Assembly (NCBI RefSeq): GCF_021134715.1 | Contig: NC_060019.1 | Location: 10,058,001 to 10,122,000, forward strand | Origin: Daphnia pulex | Taxonomy: Eukaryota > Arthropoda > Branchiopoda > Diplostraca > Daphniidae | Reading direction: 5' to 3' | DNA: 64,000 nt | Part shown: piece by piece, positions 27,590-39,935 of the stretch | Position numbering within the stretch: position 1 is the first letter of the stretch | How the letters are laid out: every line of letters starts with the position of its first letter | Made by a program: the position numbers and the translations under genes | The notes under the pieces: model-generated | What the model was told of the DNA's origin: nothing | Databases searched by the model: none | Seen by the model: only the letters and a program-made list of their open reading frames with translations

Positions 27590-30500
27590 GAGAGAGGGGG
27601 GGGGGTATAGGTGGGAGGTGGAAAAAGGAGGAGAGATCTACCGAAGAACCAGCAGGAGCACACACGAGTATATATAGAGAGAGAAATACGAGGTGGTCTC
27701 CAAGTGGGTGGTATAGTCGGAGGTGGGAGTCGTCGTCGTCGTGTATAGGTTCCCCTCCCCCCTTTTTTTGTCCTTCTATTATATAGGAAGCTTATTTATA
27801 TTTATATATCCCCTCATATGAAACTTCTCTTATTCTCTCGTTCGTTCTTGCCTGGCTGTTGTTTTCCATTTTCTTCTTCTGCTCGCGCTTGTGTCTCTTC
27901 TATTCTCTCGCTTCCTTTTCTGTCCGATATGACACGGCTCTTCTTGTTCCCCCTCCTAGAATATTTAGAATGCCCTATACAACATATGCGCGCTTGTAGA
28001 TATCTATGTCAAAAGAGATCTTCGCCATTTATTCTCATTCCAAACTATAAGGTTCTCTCTCTCTCCATTACATGACATTGCGACGACCTGATCAGATTTT
28101 GTGTTTGATTATTTTTTTATTATTTTCACGCTCACGTAGTAGCTCAATCATCGGTTCATTCAGTCGGACTATTTTGGCTACCGGTTACTATTACAATAAT
28201 GATAATAAAAAGATTGATCAGACGTTTGTAGCAAAAAAAGAAAAGAAACAGACGACGAGGTACAGAAACGAGCCAATAGAATGAGAGAGTCTGCGAAGCC
28301 AAAGAATTACGTCCGAGACATGTGAGACTGACAAAACGATAATTTATGGCTTGTCGTACATTAGCCAAGAAAAAAAGGCGTTAGATGAAAGAGAAACGGG
28401 ACGATGAATCAAGTCAAGGAGACTGATGGTGGCCCAACATTATCATAGGCGCCACCGCGTAGAACCCCAAAAAAATGCGAAGAAAAAAAAGATAATAAAA
28501 CAAAAACTCTGGAAATGGAATTATTAGAGGGCGTTTGATTGCATCAAGATCCCGCTAATTAATTTCCGAAACTGGAGGTTCCTCCACTTCAAAACTTTTT
28601 TGGGTACAAAATATCATCATTAGCGACTTGTTCTCTCTCCCTGGTTCTGCCGTCGTCACACTGTTTGAAGGATTGTCATTTCTCTTTCTTTATCTCCTTG
28701 TTTAGAAAACCCCCCACATAATTAATGGTAAAAATAACATTTCGGCTATTTCTTTTCTTTTTTTTTGTTTTCAAGTTTTATACGTCCATTACTTCCTGGC
28801 CCTCAGATGATGGCGATAGGCATTTTCAAAACGGCGGCGACGATATACTAGTTATAGCCTTGCAACGGTCCGGCGATTTTTGATGGGGCGTGACGACACT
28901 CTTTCGCCGTCTAGCTGACACTAACAAGAAACGGCCAGTCGGGCCCGAAAGAGAGTTTATTTGTTACCTCGGACGACGTTTCTAATAAATAGAGGAGAGG
29001 GAGGGGATTGGTGGGTGGGTGGGTGGTAAGAGAAGAAAATAAAATGGATGATGGCAATCAGTGGATGTATATGGACGAAACCGCACGTCGTCCCGCAATA
29101 TATCGACACCGCCCACCCGCGCTGTCCCCTTATTTTTCTGACCGCCCGTCGAGTTGACCAGACGATTCAATCACACACACTCACACACTCACTCACTCAC
29201 ACGCGCGCACACACACACAGAGAGAAAGAGAAAGCAAAACTCGGATGCAAACAAGTCGAAAGAAAAATCGCGCCGTGGGATTCGATAAACATCACTGGGA
29301 TGGATCGATCGAAAAAAAGAAATACAATCAAAGAAGTTTCCTTTTTTTGATGGGCCAGCACAGTGGCCGGCGGGAGTCCACACTCACACTAATGCTAGTA
29401 GTTTCGATGACTTGTGTAACTTGCACACATCTATCTAATAAATCAACCAGCAAGAGGGACGGTTATCAAACCTCGTTTGAGCTCGGGTTCCCTGGAAATG
29501 CAAGGGGAAACGGGTCCAGTCACAACCCGACCTGGTGGGACAACTCTTCGACGAGGGGGGTCGTCTGTTCGGCTCCCGATATTCTTCTTCTTCCACTTCT
29601 TTTTCACGGTCTCACTTCCTGCTCTATACTAAGCGCCAGCAGCGACTGGGATGCTGCTGCGCATGCAAGACCCTCCTCTATCACGAGACGGGCTCTCTCT
29701 CTGTGTACGTGTACTATAGGAGAAAAAGAGAAAAAGAGAGAGAGAGAGAGAGAGCCAGCAGCTTTATTCACAGACACAAGGCGAATGGGATTTTTTTCTT
29801 CTTCTCCTTTTATATGAGAAGGCCGTCGTCGTCGTCGTCGTCAAGAGCTACTACGTTCGGTATTTGACGAACAAGAAAGAAAAGAAAGGCAAAAGAAAAG
29901 GGATCTCCTCTTTTTCCCATCTAAGACCTATCGTGATGGGATAAATATATCTAGCCCACCCCGTGAGACACGGGCCACGGTGGGAGGAGGAGTCTATCGA
30001 AAGAGAGAGAGAGAGCGTTTCACGAGCGGCATCACCGAGCCATCAGTATGCCAAATGAATAATAGACGGATGGGGAGGAGACCGGATCTGTCAGGATTCT
30101 GATGGCATAGTGGGAGGGGGTTGGAGAGAACCCCAGCCCCCCCCACCCCACCCAACCACCCAGCGGAAGGGAATCTATGAAATCGTGTGCCGGAGGATTG
30201 TTGTATAGACCGGGTGATGTATAGGGTAGGCGGCGTGAAAGACAGCTGCTGACATCGACCATGCGTGAGTCTACAGTAGGAGCGGAGGAGCAGGAGCGGA
30301 GCAGGAGCAACAACATGGACGTCAAAGTCTCTTTTACAATCGGGGCGAAATGCAAATCGTCCCCCATCCCATCCCCCGTGAACTGCTATAGAGCTCCGCT
30401 TTTCAAATAACCGGAAGATGTCAGTCCCGGTCAAAGGGAATTTTACCCAAAGTTCCTCAAAATGAAAAGGAGCCGGAATTGAAAAGACCGGGCAGAGTCT

Positions 30501-33500
30501 CTTAGTCTCTTAGTCTCTCTCTCTCTGCCCGTGTTTTGCATTTACAAGAATTAAGAGCTTATCTTCAATGAGGCAGGATGACTTCTGACATCCCCCCCTC
30601 CCCCCAGGCGTGCACCCCCCCACCCCCCGAAGCGGAGGAAAAGAAGAAAAACTGCTCTGCCGCCGGAAGGCTGTAAATGTTTCCATTGCAGACTTGGAAT
30701 AGAAGCGAGTGGATAAGGAGCAACACATGTCGTCAAACGCTGATGATATATGGTATTGATTCTGTCGGTCTAGGCTTAGGTCGGCGCTTGATGGAGCTCA
30801 GCCGGAATCACGGAGAGGAGACGCGGGACCCTGCTGCCGGGAGAGCAAGAAAACTGGAAGGAAAAAGGAGCCGGATTTTGTGTGGGAGTGCGCTGTCTCT
30901 CTCTCCTAGACGTGGGCCTACATCCATCGCACATGACTGCCGCGCTCCTATTGCTCTGTGGCCTCCTGTCGTCTACATCAATAACTTAAGAGGGGATTTT
31001 TGATCCCTACAACAGGAGCGTCTGGCGAATGAAACTTTCGTCAAAAGATGTCGGAAAGCGAAAGGAGCCATCAGTTGGCAACGCCACCAACCGGCTGGCT
31101 CCTACAGGCAAGGAGTCACCTTGCCGTTTATAAAGTCACACACCGGTGCACACCTGTAACTTTGTTATGTCTCCAATTATGTATGTACATTTCAGTTTTC
31201 TTTTTCAAAAAATTGTTGGCTCCTACTCAGGAGTCGAAAATTAAAATAAAGTTTCGGGGGGGTGGGGGCGTGTCGGGGAAGGGGGTGGTAGAAAAGATGA
31301 AATCTTCTCGCAAGCTCCCAGGTTGCAGACGATATCGATTTTGAAAAAGAGAAAAAAAAAAAAAGTTAGGAGCCACCAAAAGACGGTGGGAGTGGGAGTT
31401 GGGGAAAGACTTTTCGGAGACAAAACATCCGAGTGGGAGAAATGTACGAGACAGGTATTTACTAACTAGACTCCTACATCTTGCATAATACAACCGAGCG
31501 CGGGAGCATCATCAATTCAAGATGCCGGCCGGTTGTCAACAAGCAATATCACAAGCGGCCGCCGGAAGTCTTTAATAACCGACACATCATCCGGGGGAGA
31601 AAAACAAAAAACAACAACAAAACCAGAGAGACAAAACAAAAATTAATGCTCCCGAAAAGAAAGTTTCCGATGATGTCAAGTGCTGCCGTTAGAGACTTTG
31701 GGGCCTTGGAGATGGCAACTCTTGTCTTTTTGCAACTTAATGCGCCACCAAGAAAAAAGAAAATATAAATATTGAACGAAAAAGGGAAAGAAAAAAAAAA
31801 AAAAAAAAAAAAGGAGAAAAAGTCCAGGAAGTTTCCGGCCAAGCAGAATAAGGGAGAGTGAGAGAGAGGAAAAAGAAAGTAACTTTATAGGAAAAAAAGG
31901 ACTTGTCAAAGACCTTTAGAGACCTTTCACCTAACGTGTGCTGCCATCACATGGTATTATTATTATAAGCCTGAAAACTTTGCGTGCAGCCCAGCAGCCA
32001 AAGGTTTCCCGATGATAAAGACGAGAGAGAGAGGAGGCGAAAAGAAAAGGAAAACCTCTTTCTCACGCCGAGCCAATCCTATCAAAGAGTATATCTATAT
32101 AAAAGAGAGCGCCGTCGTGCTGCCGAGTCAGTTTTTTATCATCTGATGGGGGGAGTGTGGGCGTCAGGATGATTGTGACTCGATAGAATATGCCACCGCG
32201 TCAAGGTATACAGCTCGACACGTAACATTACACTCCATTTCATTTTTTTTTGTCCGTCGAATTTCCAACGAACGACATTCAGCGCCATCTAGCGAACTCG
32301 GTGGCAATTAAATCGTGTGTGCGCTCGTTTCCACACACACACAACACACAAAAAAAGAAAATTCGTTCGGACAGGAAAGAGAAGATTCAAGATGGATGGA
32401 TTTGTCACTCACGTTCGACGAAAGACGGCTGATTGGTCTGCTGGAGTAGATGTTGATTCGCCGATGAGGCTTCGACCGAGCTCCAAGCGAAGAGGGTCGA
32501 CGTCTTCAGGGCCGCTTCCAGCCCGCGCTGGATGGCGTGTTGGGCCGACTGGTTGCTCTCCACCGAGCTGCTGCGTGATTGCTGAGAGCCGGAAGGCGAT
32601 TCGTCGTAGGAGCACGAGGCCGAATTGGCTTTTTTGCGGCGGAAGAGCCGACGGCGGCGCTCGGCCGCAGCGTCCCTCCCGGGCGAGTTCTCATCCGTCC
32701 GGTGTCTGTCGTGATGGTGATGAAGTTGATGAGGCGGAAGGATCCTGGAAGTGCCCAGCAAGTCCAACGATTTCGACTTGAAGCTGGTCAGCACTCCTCG
32801 TCGGTTCAGATTCACCTATATTCAATCAAAATGAGAATCATTTAAAATTGATTGATTCAAAGTTTTGTCCTCCTCCTAAAATAATTTGCACGTGTGACCA
32901 TTGGGGTCATCCGGATCGAGAGAGAATGCCATCGTCAAGCTACGATCGATTTTCTAATGCAATTCCGTTCCGCTCTGCCCGTTTGAAGCGCAGAATAACG
33001 GAACTAATGCGATTCCGCATTTTTCAAACGGATCCAGCCGTAGCCTGGAAAATCTAAATTCTCTTTTTTTCTTCTTCTTTTTTTTAAATGATAAAATGTC
33101 ATTCTTACTTTACTGCCGCTGTAGAGGTAGGAAGGCTCGACGACGAGGTCGGCGGCGAAATCGTCTGACATTTGGCGGACCTGTTGGGCGCCGGAAGAAG
33201 CTGTGGCGGCCACCAAAGAAGCCGCCGCCGCAACTGCAGACGAGATGGCGCAAGAGTCTAATGGATATCCGGCCGTCGGCGTGCCCGGCCTGCTACAGTG
33301 GCCTCGCGGGTTCGTGACCATCCAAGAAACGGAAGACGGACGCTTCTCGTTGGACTTGATTGAAGTCCTTTGAACCGCGAAAACCAAAGGCAAGAGACAT
33401 TGAATTTTCAATATTCCTCAAGTCAAAGCAACTTCTCGTTATCATCTGGATCGTTATACCTGGATGGCGAAGGACTCTTGCTTCCGGCCGGCGTAGGCAC

Positions 33501-33716
33501 ATCAGAGAATTGCGGTTTTAACGAAGCCGAAGCCAGGGCATCGCTTCCGGCGGTGGGCGATCCTTCCTGTAAAAATTGGTGGTGATGATGCGACTGCCAT
33601 CTAGTTGTAATCAGCGGCGACGTCGAGATGGAAGAGGAAGTGCCACTCCGGCTGTCGGCGAAGCGCTGGCGCAACGATTTCGCCCGGCTGATGACTTCCT
33701 GCTGCCTGTAATCCAT
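11539..33716 (-). CDS. PLEKHG5-like Rho guanine nucleotide exchange factor (DH-PH), 18 coding exons
   Basis: Exons in transcript order: 33716-33460, 33367-33109, 32815-32413, 26742-26363, 24992-24653, 18314-18159, 18017-17935, 17808-17549, 15494-15310, 14536-14481, 13984-13655, 13532-13209, 13117-13022, 12949-12842, 12763-12647, 12571-12101, 12025-11774, 11700-11539 (stop TGA). All junctions keep phase and sum to 4,239 nt, about 1,412 aa. RhoGEFs of this family load GTP onto RhoA-type GTPases at membranes and junctions. The long N-terminal half is low-complexity (Ser, Pro, Gln, His); a DH domain (about residues 985-1185) and a PH domain (about 1218-1375) follow. I assign PLEKHG5 (Syx/Tech) over other Dbl proteins from the DH-PH sequence, from memory. 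The start ATG at 33716 is the first clear one; the frame stays open for several codons upstream, so further 5' exons are possible. The donors at 13654 (GTTCCT) and 26362 (GTGTGA) are weak. Confidence 0.8.
13655..18314 (-). CDS. RhoGEF exons 6-11 (central region up to the DH domain)
   Basis: Exons 18314-18159, 18017-17935, 17808-17549, 15494-15310, 14536-14481 and 13984-13655. Exon 6 holds a CHFC pair within EDQLKSGPEMTRIEHLSDL-type sequence. Exon 8 is acidic and Ser-rich. Exon 9 contains RRSSFVVIPPMQICPGDLL, a stretch that looks conserved rather than low-complexity. Exon 10 is only 56 nt. Exon 11 carries LCWMDFLASVQQQRSF and ends with the weak donor AAG|GTTCCT, but reading phase and the next exon (EWTQEKKARFGLVRTM) support the junction. 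The intron upstream of exon 6 is 6.3 kb. Confidence 0.7.
18315..24652 (-). other. 6.3-kb RhoGEF intron 5, simple-repeat rich
   Basis: The intron lies between exons 24653 and 18314. It holds purine-rich and pyrimidine-rich tracts, a G run near 20167-20180, an AAT run near 20284-20304 and CA/GT runs. I found no coding sequence or ncRNA hairpin in it. An internal promoter or untranslated first exon is possible but not shown by the sequence. Confidence 0.6.
24653..26742 (-). CDS. RhoGEF exons 4-5 (Ser/Pro/His-rich spacer)
   Basis: Exon 4 (26742-26363) begins with CA completing a Pro codon left open by exon 3, then DGPATTTMDRRLSPSAK. The internal ATG has a good context and could serve as an alternative start. 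The exon is rich in Ser, Pro and Thr. Exon 5 (24992-24653) follows in phase 0 and includes an interrupted poly-His/Gln tract encoded by CAC/CAT repeats near 24780-24815, which may vary in length between alleles. It ends AGA G before GTATAA. The phase match across the 5.7-kb intron between exons 3 and 4 is the main support for joining them. Confidence 0.65.
27553..27586. repeat. (AG)17 microsatellite
   Basis: Seventeen perfect AG units sit inside a wider purine-rich block in RhoGEF intron 3. Length polymorphism is likely. Confidence 0.95.
31791..31812. repeat. A22 homopolymer
   Basis: A run of 22 adenines in RhoGEF intron 3. It has no flanking duplications that would identify a retroposed poly-A tail. 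Confidence 0.9.
32281..32296 (-). promoter_or_regulatory. CTCF-like motif
   Basis: The minus strand reads TTCGCTAGATGGCGCT. It fits the insulator-protein CTCF core (YAG, R, K, then GGCGC) shared by vertebrates and flies. Binding is inferred from sequence only. Confidence 0.35.
32413..33716 (-). CDS. RhoGEF N-terminal exons 1-3 (low-complexity region)
   Basis: Exon 1 (33716-33460) starts MDYRQQEVISRAKSLRQRF and is rich in Ser, Thr and His. It ends in phase 2 (AG before GTATAA), and exon 2 (33367-33109) supplies the last base of an Arg codon. Exon 2 contains an alanine-rich stretch and ends AGT AAA before GTAAGA. Exon 3 (32815-32413) opens VNLNRRGVLTSFKSKSLDLL, carries a poly-His run and an Arg-rich patch (ERRRRLFRRKK) that could be a phosphoinositide-binding or nuclear-localisation patch, and ends in phase 1 before GTGAGT. 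No catalytic domain lies here; a regulatory or scaffold role is inference. Confidence 0.7.
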
Positions 33717-33736
33717 TCCTCCTCCTCTCGATCCTT

Positions 33737-34116
33737 TTCCATTTCAATTTCAAACAAAAAATAAAAACAAGAAAAAACAAAAAATAGAAGGAAATTAAAT
33801 ACACATGACAAGTCAAAGTCGGATCGAATATCCCAAGAAGTTCAAGAAGTCGACGTCGTCGTGTATCGACTGATGCTACCTCTCTACTCTGGCGGTATAA
33901 GTGGTCGAACAGATGCTTTACGAGCAGACGTGTCAATTATGTAGGGATGAGAGATAAAGAAGACGAGTGGAAAATAATAAAAACAAGTTCCGGGCGAACT
34001 TCACGAGTCGGCAGGAAAATGTTGGCAATAGAGAGGAAAGCTCAAGCGCAATGTATTAAGTACCAGCGCGAGAGCGCGTAATTACGGCCCGCTGGAACCC
34101 GGCGTATACGGGTTGC

Positions 34117-34151
<35 letters not shown>

Positions 34152-37100
34152 GAGAGAGAGAGAGAGCCATACCTAGGATTTCGGATCACTCAGACTGGCA
34201 AACTCCCTCGACGTTCTACTCCCGGGCAACAGGCTTTTACGCCATCCTCATTACAGACTTAATAACTTTGAAGAGAGAAAAAAAAAAGAATTTGGGAAAA
34301 ATGAAGATCATAACTCCAAGTCAAAAACAAAAAAAAAGGGCGACGAGTGTTGGGCAGATGTTGCTCAATTGTCATTTAGAATTCGAGGTCGAAACGCAAG
34401 TTTCGTCTAGGGGCAATAACTGTTTTCTGATTGAATAGGGTAGGTGAAAATGATTCTTTGAAATTCCAGTATCGTACGGTTCTATCATTGTTCACCGACG
34501 GATGGCGCGTGATGTAATTGGCACGGCGTCTTTTGTGTAGTAATTTTCTTAATGAATAAGACGAGAAGGTGAGGCCTACTAACGAGATTCGCCAGACCCA
34601 GGAATAACAAACGGGGGAGACAATTCATCATAATAATACCTCAGCAGAAAATTAGAAGAATCGGTTAGATGACGAGCCTTACATAATAACTCAGTTAGCA
34701 ATTAGAAGTATATTAACAGTGAACATTGTCAAGTCAAGCCTAACTGCTTCCATATAGTTATTCCTCCCACGTTCGTTCGGTTAACGGAGGCCATGCAAAT
34801 CAACTTTCATTGCATCTAGTATTCCGCATTAGAATCGTGGGGCGGATGATCAAAACTGATGATTTAAACTAACCATTTCTTTGACGATGGCATATATAAT
34901 ATCTCGTTCGATGAATCTCAATTCATAGTTGCGACTGTTGGTGATCCGATATGAATAGAAAGAAAAAAAAAATCAATTTCTCGCTGCTTTTCTATCGACA
35001 AGGAGATGGCGATACTTCGTATTTTCCTTTTCAATCAAGAATATAGACCGCGCGATATCGCGCTGGGATACGATTGTGCGTGATAGGCTATAAAGGGAGC
35101 CTAGAGTAACATTGGATTTCGATCGAATTTCCCGACCATCTGTATTTTCTTGTCAGGTTCTCCCCCGAGTCACTCGAGACAATCTTGGCAGCGCGTCGAA
35201 CATTATTTGAGTGCTTATATTCTCCCATTTCCCCCATCTATCTATATATGTACGTGAGCTGCGGTTGGGCGGGTGTCTCTATTGTTGCTGGCATTGGATA
35301 CATCTACGACGCAATACACTACATCTTTCACCTGATTGAATCCTTAGTTTTTCCCGACTTGACTCTCTCTCTTATGCTCACGCACCCCTCGTCCGTGTAA
35401 TGATTATTCCCCGCACCATAGAAATAGAATGCGTCGTGTAATATTTTCTCGCTCTCTTTTTCTTTTCTAGAGGAAGTACACATCACGAAGTCAAGGTGTT
35501 GCGGCTTCTTTCCTTAACCAGTGGTAATTGATGGACCGTCCGACTATTGGGACTTCCTTCATACTACAAACAGAACAACAACAACAACAACAACAAAATT
35601 ACAGACGCAGTATAGCGCGATAAGCTGGCGAGGGGAGGAAATATCAGAATAAAAAATCCACCTGATTTCCTTTTGCGCCACCGTTGACGTCGGCATTTGT
35701 TGCTCCTTATGTCAGAGCCTGTCCGTTGCTATTGGCAACTCTGATATATTCGGGTATTTATCAAGTAGAAAACGGTAAGCTTTCGAGCCTTTACAGTGAC
35801 TCTAGATCGGAAATGTCAACATTGCAACGGAACGTGAATTCACAAAGGCGCTGCTCTGCAGCAGACACGCATCAATATAACCCCCTCCCTGAAACGCCAA
35901 CAGCTCCTAGCCTCCTATAGCGCCAGTGGAAGCTCAAGTCAGATAAGATTCTCGCGGGAATTTCAATGGGGTATGCCTATATCTCTTTGCTGCAGTGCCG
36001 GGCTTTTCGGCAGAGAGTATTTGCATCCTTGAGCACTGGATCAATTCGTGAAAGCGACATTAAGCGAGAGGGGGAGGGGATATTCTACATTTTGAAATGA
36101 AAAGGTCAAAGATCTTTTTCGAGCCGACCGAGGAGAGAGGAAAACCAAAATTATAATAAATAAATAAATCAGAAGAACTGACTGTGTACACAACCCGATG
36201 TTTAATGAGGGCGCCACTAGCAGGTAGCTCGGGCAACCCGACATTTTATGCGCATTTCAACATGCCGCCAATGTGTATAGCACACCCCATTAAAAATAAT
36301 AAAAAAAAAATAATAAATAGGAGCGTGCAGGAAACGTGAGCGGGAAAATTGTGTGGTTTTGAGCCGATCGCATAATCATGACAACGGTTATTTCCGAGCG
36401 CAGATTTCAAATTAAATGAATATTTGTGTGTGTCAGGTGTCATTTCCCACATGATGGATGCGGCCACCCAACAGCCATCCATCATTTACATGCTTATACT
36501 GTAGACACGATCAACGCTGAACGGCAAAGACTCGGCGGGGAAGACCCTGTGAACTCGTGTTACTCATTTATAAATCCTGCGTACCGGGGATCGCTTATTT
36601 GTAGGTAGCCATCGGCGTCGTTTGAGCTCGTAAAGGGGGACAACCGATTCATGATTCAACAACACTACGTGGGTGCAGGCCTGCGTGGATTATAGTCTGA
36701 TTTCAAAGAGAAAGAGACGGAACGGAAACTATAGCCCGGAATCGTCCCATCTCTGCGCAATAGGCAATAGCTTTCACAGGTACAGCTTAGACTCTGCGAC
36801 AGCAATTACGTGTTGGGAAATACAAAGGCAGTCTGAGAAGAACACATTCAAGGAGACACTGAATGATGAATAGGGCTATCCAAGAATATACAAGTGCCGT
36901 GAAACGGTGGGCAATATCGATCCCGACGATATATTTTTTTACTGTACGTGTCCTTTCCTTAAAGTCGCTCTTTTGAATTGAAAAAAAAAAGGAGTTGGTG
37001 CCGCACCGTGCAACGTACGTGATATAACGTTGGAAAATGGAAGAAAATGGAGTAGCCATGTTGACGCCATCAGACCGAAAACGGACGAAATTTATTTATA

Positions 37101-39722
37101 CGCCCTGCAGGACAAAACGAAACACATTTTTCCCCCCTTGCGACTCCTGCTCCGCGTTCAACTTCAAAATTTTAGTACAGAAAATGTTAAGTTTCTTTTT
37201 TTATTATTTTCATTTTTCTGCACGAGGTGAGATATTGTTTGCTTTTTTGGTCTTCTTTTTTTAAATTTTGACACTCTGCAGGCTGCCAACAACACGGACC
37301 CTCTGCTTATATAAGAATTAAAGGACGATGCCCTTGACGTAGTTACGTTTCTTTTCACGCACTAGTGACACTGCTACACCGTGTCTAATCTCTACAGCTC
37401 CTCGCTTTTTTTCCCCTACTTCCTTCTTCTTGTTCATTTCCTCCCCCCATGTTTTTTTTTTGTTGTTTCTCTCAACCGTTAGTAAAATGCAATAGCAAAC
37501 AGAGTAGAAGGAACTTATATATTTCACGGCTCACCAGCGCATCCCTTTCCAAGGATCTCTTTCATAAACGCACTCGGCAGCTCCTATTTTTTTGTTTTTT
37601 GTTTTTTTTTAATTTAGTTGACTTTAAGGAAGAGAGACCTTGATGTTTATTTTAATTCCTGCTGCGGCTGTAAAATAGTCTATACGATTTGAACGGGTGA
37701 TATTAACCGATAAAAATGTTTTGGATAGCAGGAACGATCGTCAAGTCAACAAGCTCTGTGGCTCTTGAGACTCTGTGTGTTCTTAAAAGGCCAACGTCTA
37801 TACGGGAGCTGGGCGGATCTAACTAGCTGGATGGTGGAACACTGGAGAGAGTTATGTTTCGTTTCGAGGCGAAATAACGCAGACGGCCGAGAAACCCCAA
37901 TGTGTGTGACGACGGCAAAGAGGATCGGAAAGAAATAGAGTGCGAGTCGGATGACCATTAAGGAACCATCTTCTCCGGAAAAAAGAAGAAAAAGAAGAAG
38001 AAGAGCCATGTCTGCCTCACTATATGTGTATACAGGGAGAGAGCTAAGAATCCTTTTTGCCCCATCTCGCCAAGATGAGCGCTCCCTTCAAGATGGGTCC
38101 GCGGGGCGCCCAGCCGAGCGTTTCCATGCACGGGCACGTAGCGAACACAAAGAACCAGAAAACAAATAGACATGCAGGAGCAAAAGGGAAGGGAACAAAA
38201 AAGGCTTAGACCATAGAGAAACCTTAAACCAAACACAGCACTAGTCGCAGTCTGAGTCTAGTGTATGTGTGTGTGTACATGTATATCGATCAATTTTCGC
38301 TATATATATACACACACCTTTTCTATTGAAAAAAGCTTTAGTTGGCCTAATGGGTCTAAATAGAGAGAGTGCTTTCGGGTCCAAAGACGGTAAGCTTACT
38401 TCTGTCGGTATAGAGACGATTAGGGACGGGAAAGATGAGCTCCCTATTGCCTTACATCGTCAATAATGTCTAGTATTCTGTCTAGTACAAATCCCAGAGA
38501 CAGTGGATAGAGTGTCTCCTGTGTCTCCTTTTGCATCAGCCCACCTTTAAGTTTAACACTCGTTCGGTCTCTGTTACCTATCGCCGTATCTCACATTATT
38601 ATTTTTCCTATTTTTTTTATTTTTTTTTCGCTTACGTAAATCATTTTTCAATCGATCAAAAGGAACCCTTCGATGGGAAAACTGATGCGCTGTGCTACTA
38701 CACTAACAATGCTGCTGCCATCCGCATTTTTTTTTTCTTGAATTGGGGCGCGTCAATCCATCAAGAGCGAAGGAAAACGCCCTGCTGGCTCACCACCACC
38801 CCATTACAAATCTCCAAATCAAATACGGAGATGTGGAACGAGAAGAAAAGGCCTAGAGATATAGATCGCCCGTATGATGGAAGACATGAAATTACAATAT
38901 TCAATCTGTTTGAAAGTCTCGCCATCAGTTCTAGCGGGAAATCACGAATTCCCGTGTGGTGGTCTTAAAAAACAAAAAAACAAAAAAACAAACTTTCATT
39001 TCCTTAGGGTCTCATCAGAACATGTGGAAAAGGGCTGTACATGTTTTAGAGATGCCAAAAAAGTCGTCTACATCCCGAAGAGATTGTTGCGCCATCAAAC
39101 TCGTACACGCCCACGCAAATTCATACAGGGCGGGTAAAAAAAGGAAAAACAAACAGCTCCTTTGACACTGATCTTTGTGGGAAGAAACAAAAATGGCCAA
39201 GTAGATTGTCAATGGGCCTCCTGCGAGGCCGAGAGCTCCTAACGGGGGCAAGGGCAAGTTAAAGTGCGATGCTATATTTACACTCTCAAATAGTGAAAGA
39301 AGAAGCCTAGCGGAGGGATTATCAACAAAGTGCTATAGTTATAGCTGGATATGGGTCTAATACACGCAACGCTTTTATTTATAAGCTAAGCGATTCATCA
39401 AATCAAGCGCACCGATTGCGTCACCAAGAGTTTTTACGCGGAGGACGACAACTCACGTTTTCTCCCGTGTTTTCTTTCATCGCCGATGTCTATAAATGTA
39501 CACACGGACGGCCGGCAGAGAACTCGGAGGTGGGTGTAAAGTGTATAAACAATGGGATAAGAGAGAGAGAGCGCGGGCGTGAACGGCGGCGCATTCCAAT
39601 GAAACCGGGAGACCCCGCCAAAAAAAGTGGGTCGACCCCGTTTATAATAATCACCCCCTCCCTCCCTCCTTTCTTGACTATACACGTCAATACAACAGTT
39701 TGGCTTGCGGCCGTCTTAGAGG
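33737..39722. other. Upstream region of the RhoGEF gene; no gene seen
   Basis: This non-coding stretch upstream of the RhoGEF start contains the AG microsatellite and presumably promoter sequence or untranslated exons. Open frames exist on both strands but none carries a recognisable domain or links to a neighbour by conserved splice sites. Confidence 0.5.
34117..34166. repeat. AG microsatellite, interrupted once
   Basis: About 50 bp of AG repeats with one GG interruption at 34140-34142, roughly 400 bp upstream of the RhoGEF start codon. Such GA tracts often lie in arthropod promoter regions and can bind GAGA-type factors; that role is inference. Confidence 0.9.
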
Positions 39723-39935
39723 TACAGTATCGTCCAAAAAAATCCGAACGCACCTCTTTTTCAAAAGCCCAGTTTAATGTAGATTCTTTGTTTTTAACTT
39801 TCAAGACTTCATATTATGTGTAGAATTAATTGTTTTACAAAGTTCATTTATTAGAATTAAGAAAAAAATGCAGAAATATTTTTTTTAAATAAAGAAAGAG
39901 ACCATGGTGTTCGGATTTTTTTGGACGATACTGTA
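39723..39935. mobile_element. Tc1/mariner-type MITE with perfect 27-bp terminal inverted repeats
   Basis: Positions 39723-39749 and 39909-39935 are exact reverse complements over 27 bp. Inside the terminal TA each arm begins CAGTATCGTCCAAAAAAA. The TA at each end fits the TA target-site duplication of the IS630-Tc1-mariner superfamily, which would make the element proper 39725-39933 (209 bp). The AT-rich interior has no coding capacity, so it is a non-autonomous copy that would depend on a transposase supplied elsewhere. The perfect arms suggest a fairly recent insertion. Confidence 0.88.

Larger units (their letters stand above)
26743..32412 (-). other. 5.7-kb RhoGEF intron 3, simple-repeat rich
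   Basis: The intron lies between exons 32413 and 26742. It carries a pure AG microsatellite at 27553-27586, a GTC run at 29825-29842 and a 22-base A run at 31791-31812. Long purine-rich tracts surround the AG repeat (about 27430-27660). The open frames in this stretch are driven by repeats; none looks like a gene. Confidence 0.6.

Noticed and set aside
29245..29817. 190-codon plus-strand frame
   Set aside because: It lies antisense in a RhoGEF intron, is dominated by simple-repeat translation, and has no features.
30463..31375. Recurring AGGAGCC / GGCTCCT heptamer
   Set aside because: Several copies in both orientations, but the heptamer is short, irregularly spaced and common in this sequence; no larger repeat was seen.
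36205..36222. GGCGCCACTAGCAGG as another CTCF site
   Set aside because: The spacing between the TAG and GGCGC halves is one base short of the consensus.
39490..39804. Minus-strand 104-codon frame overlapping the MITE
   Set aside because: Half of it lies in the mobile element and the rest is unremarkable.
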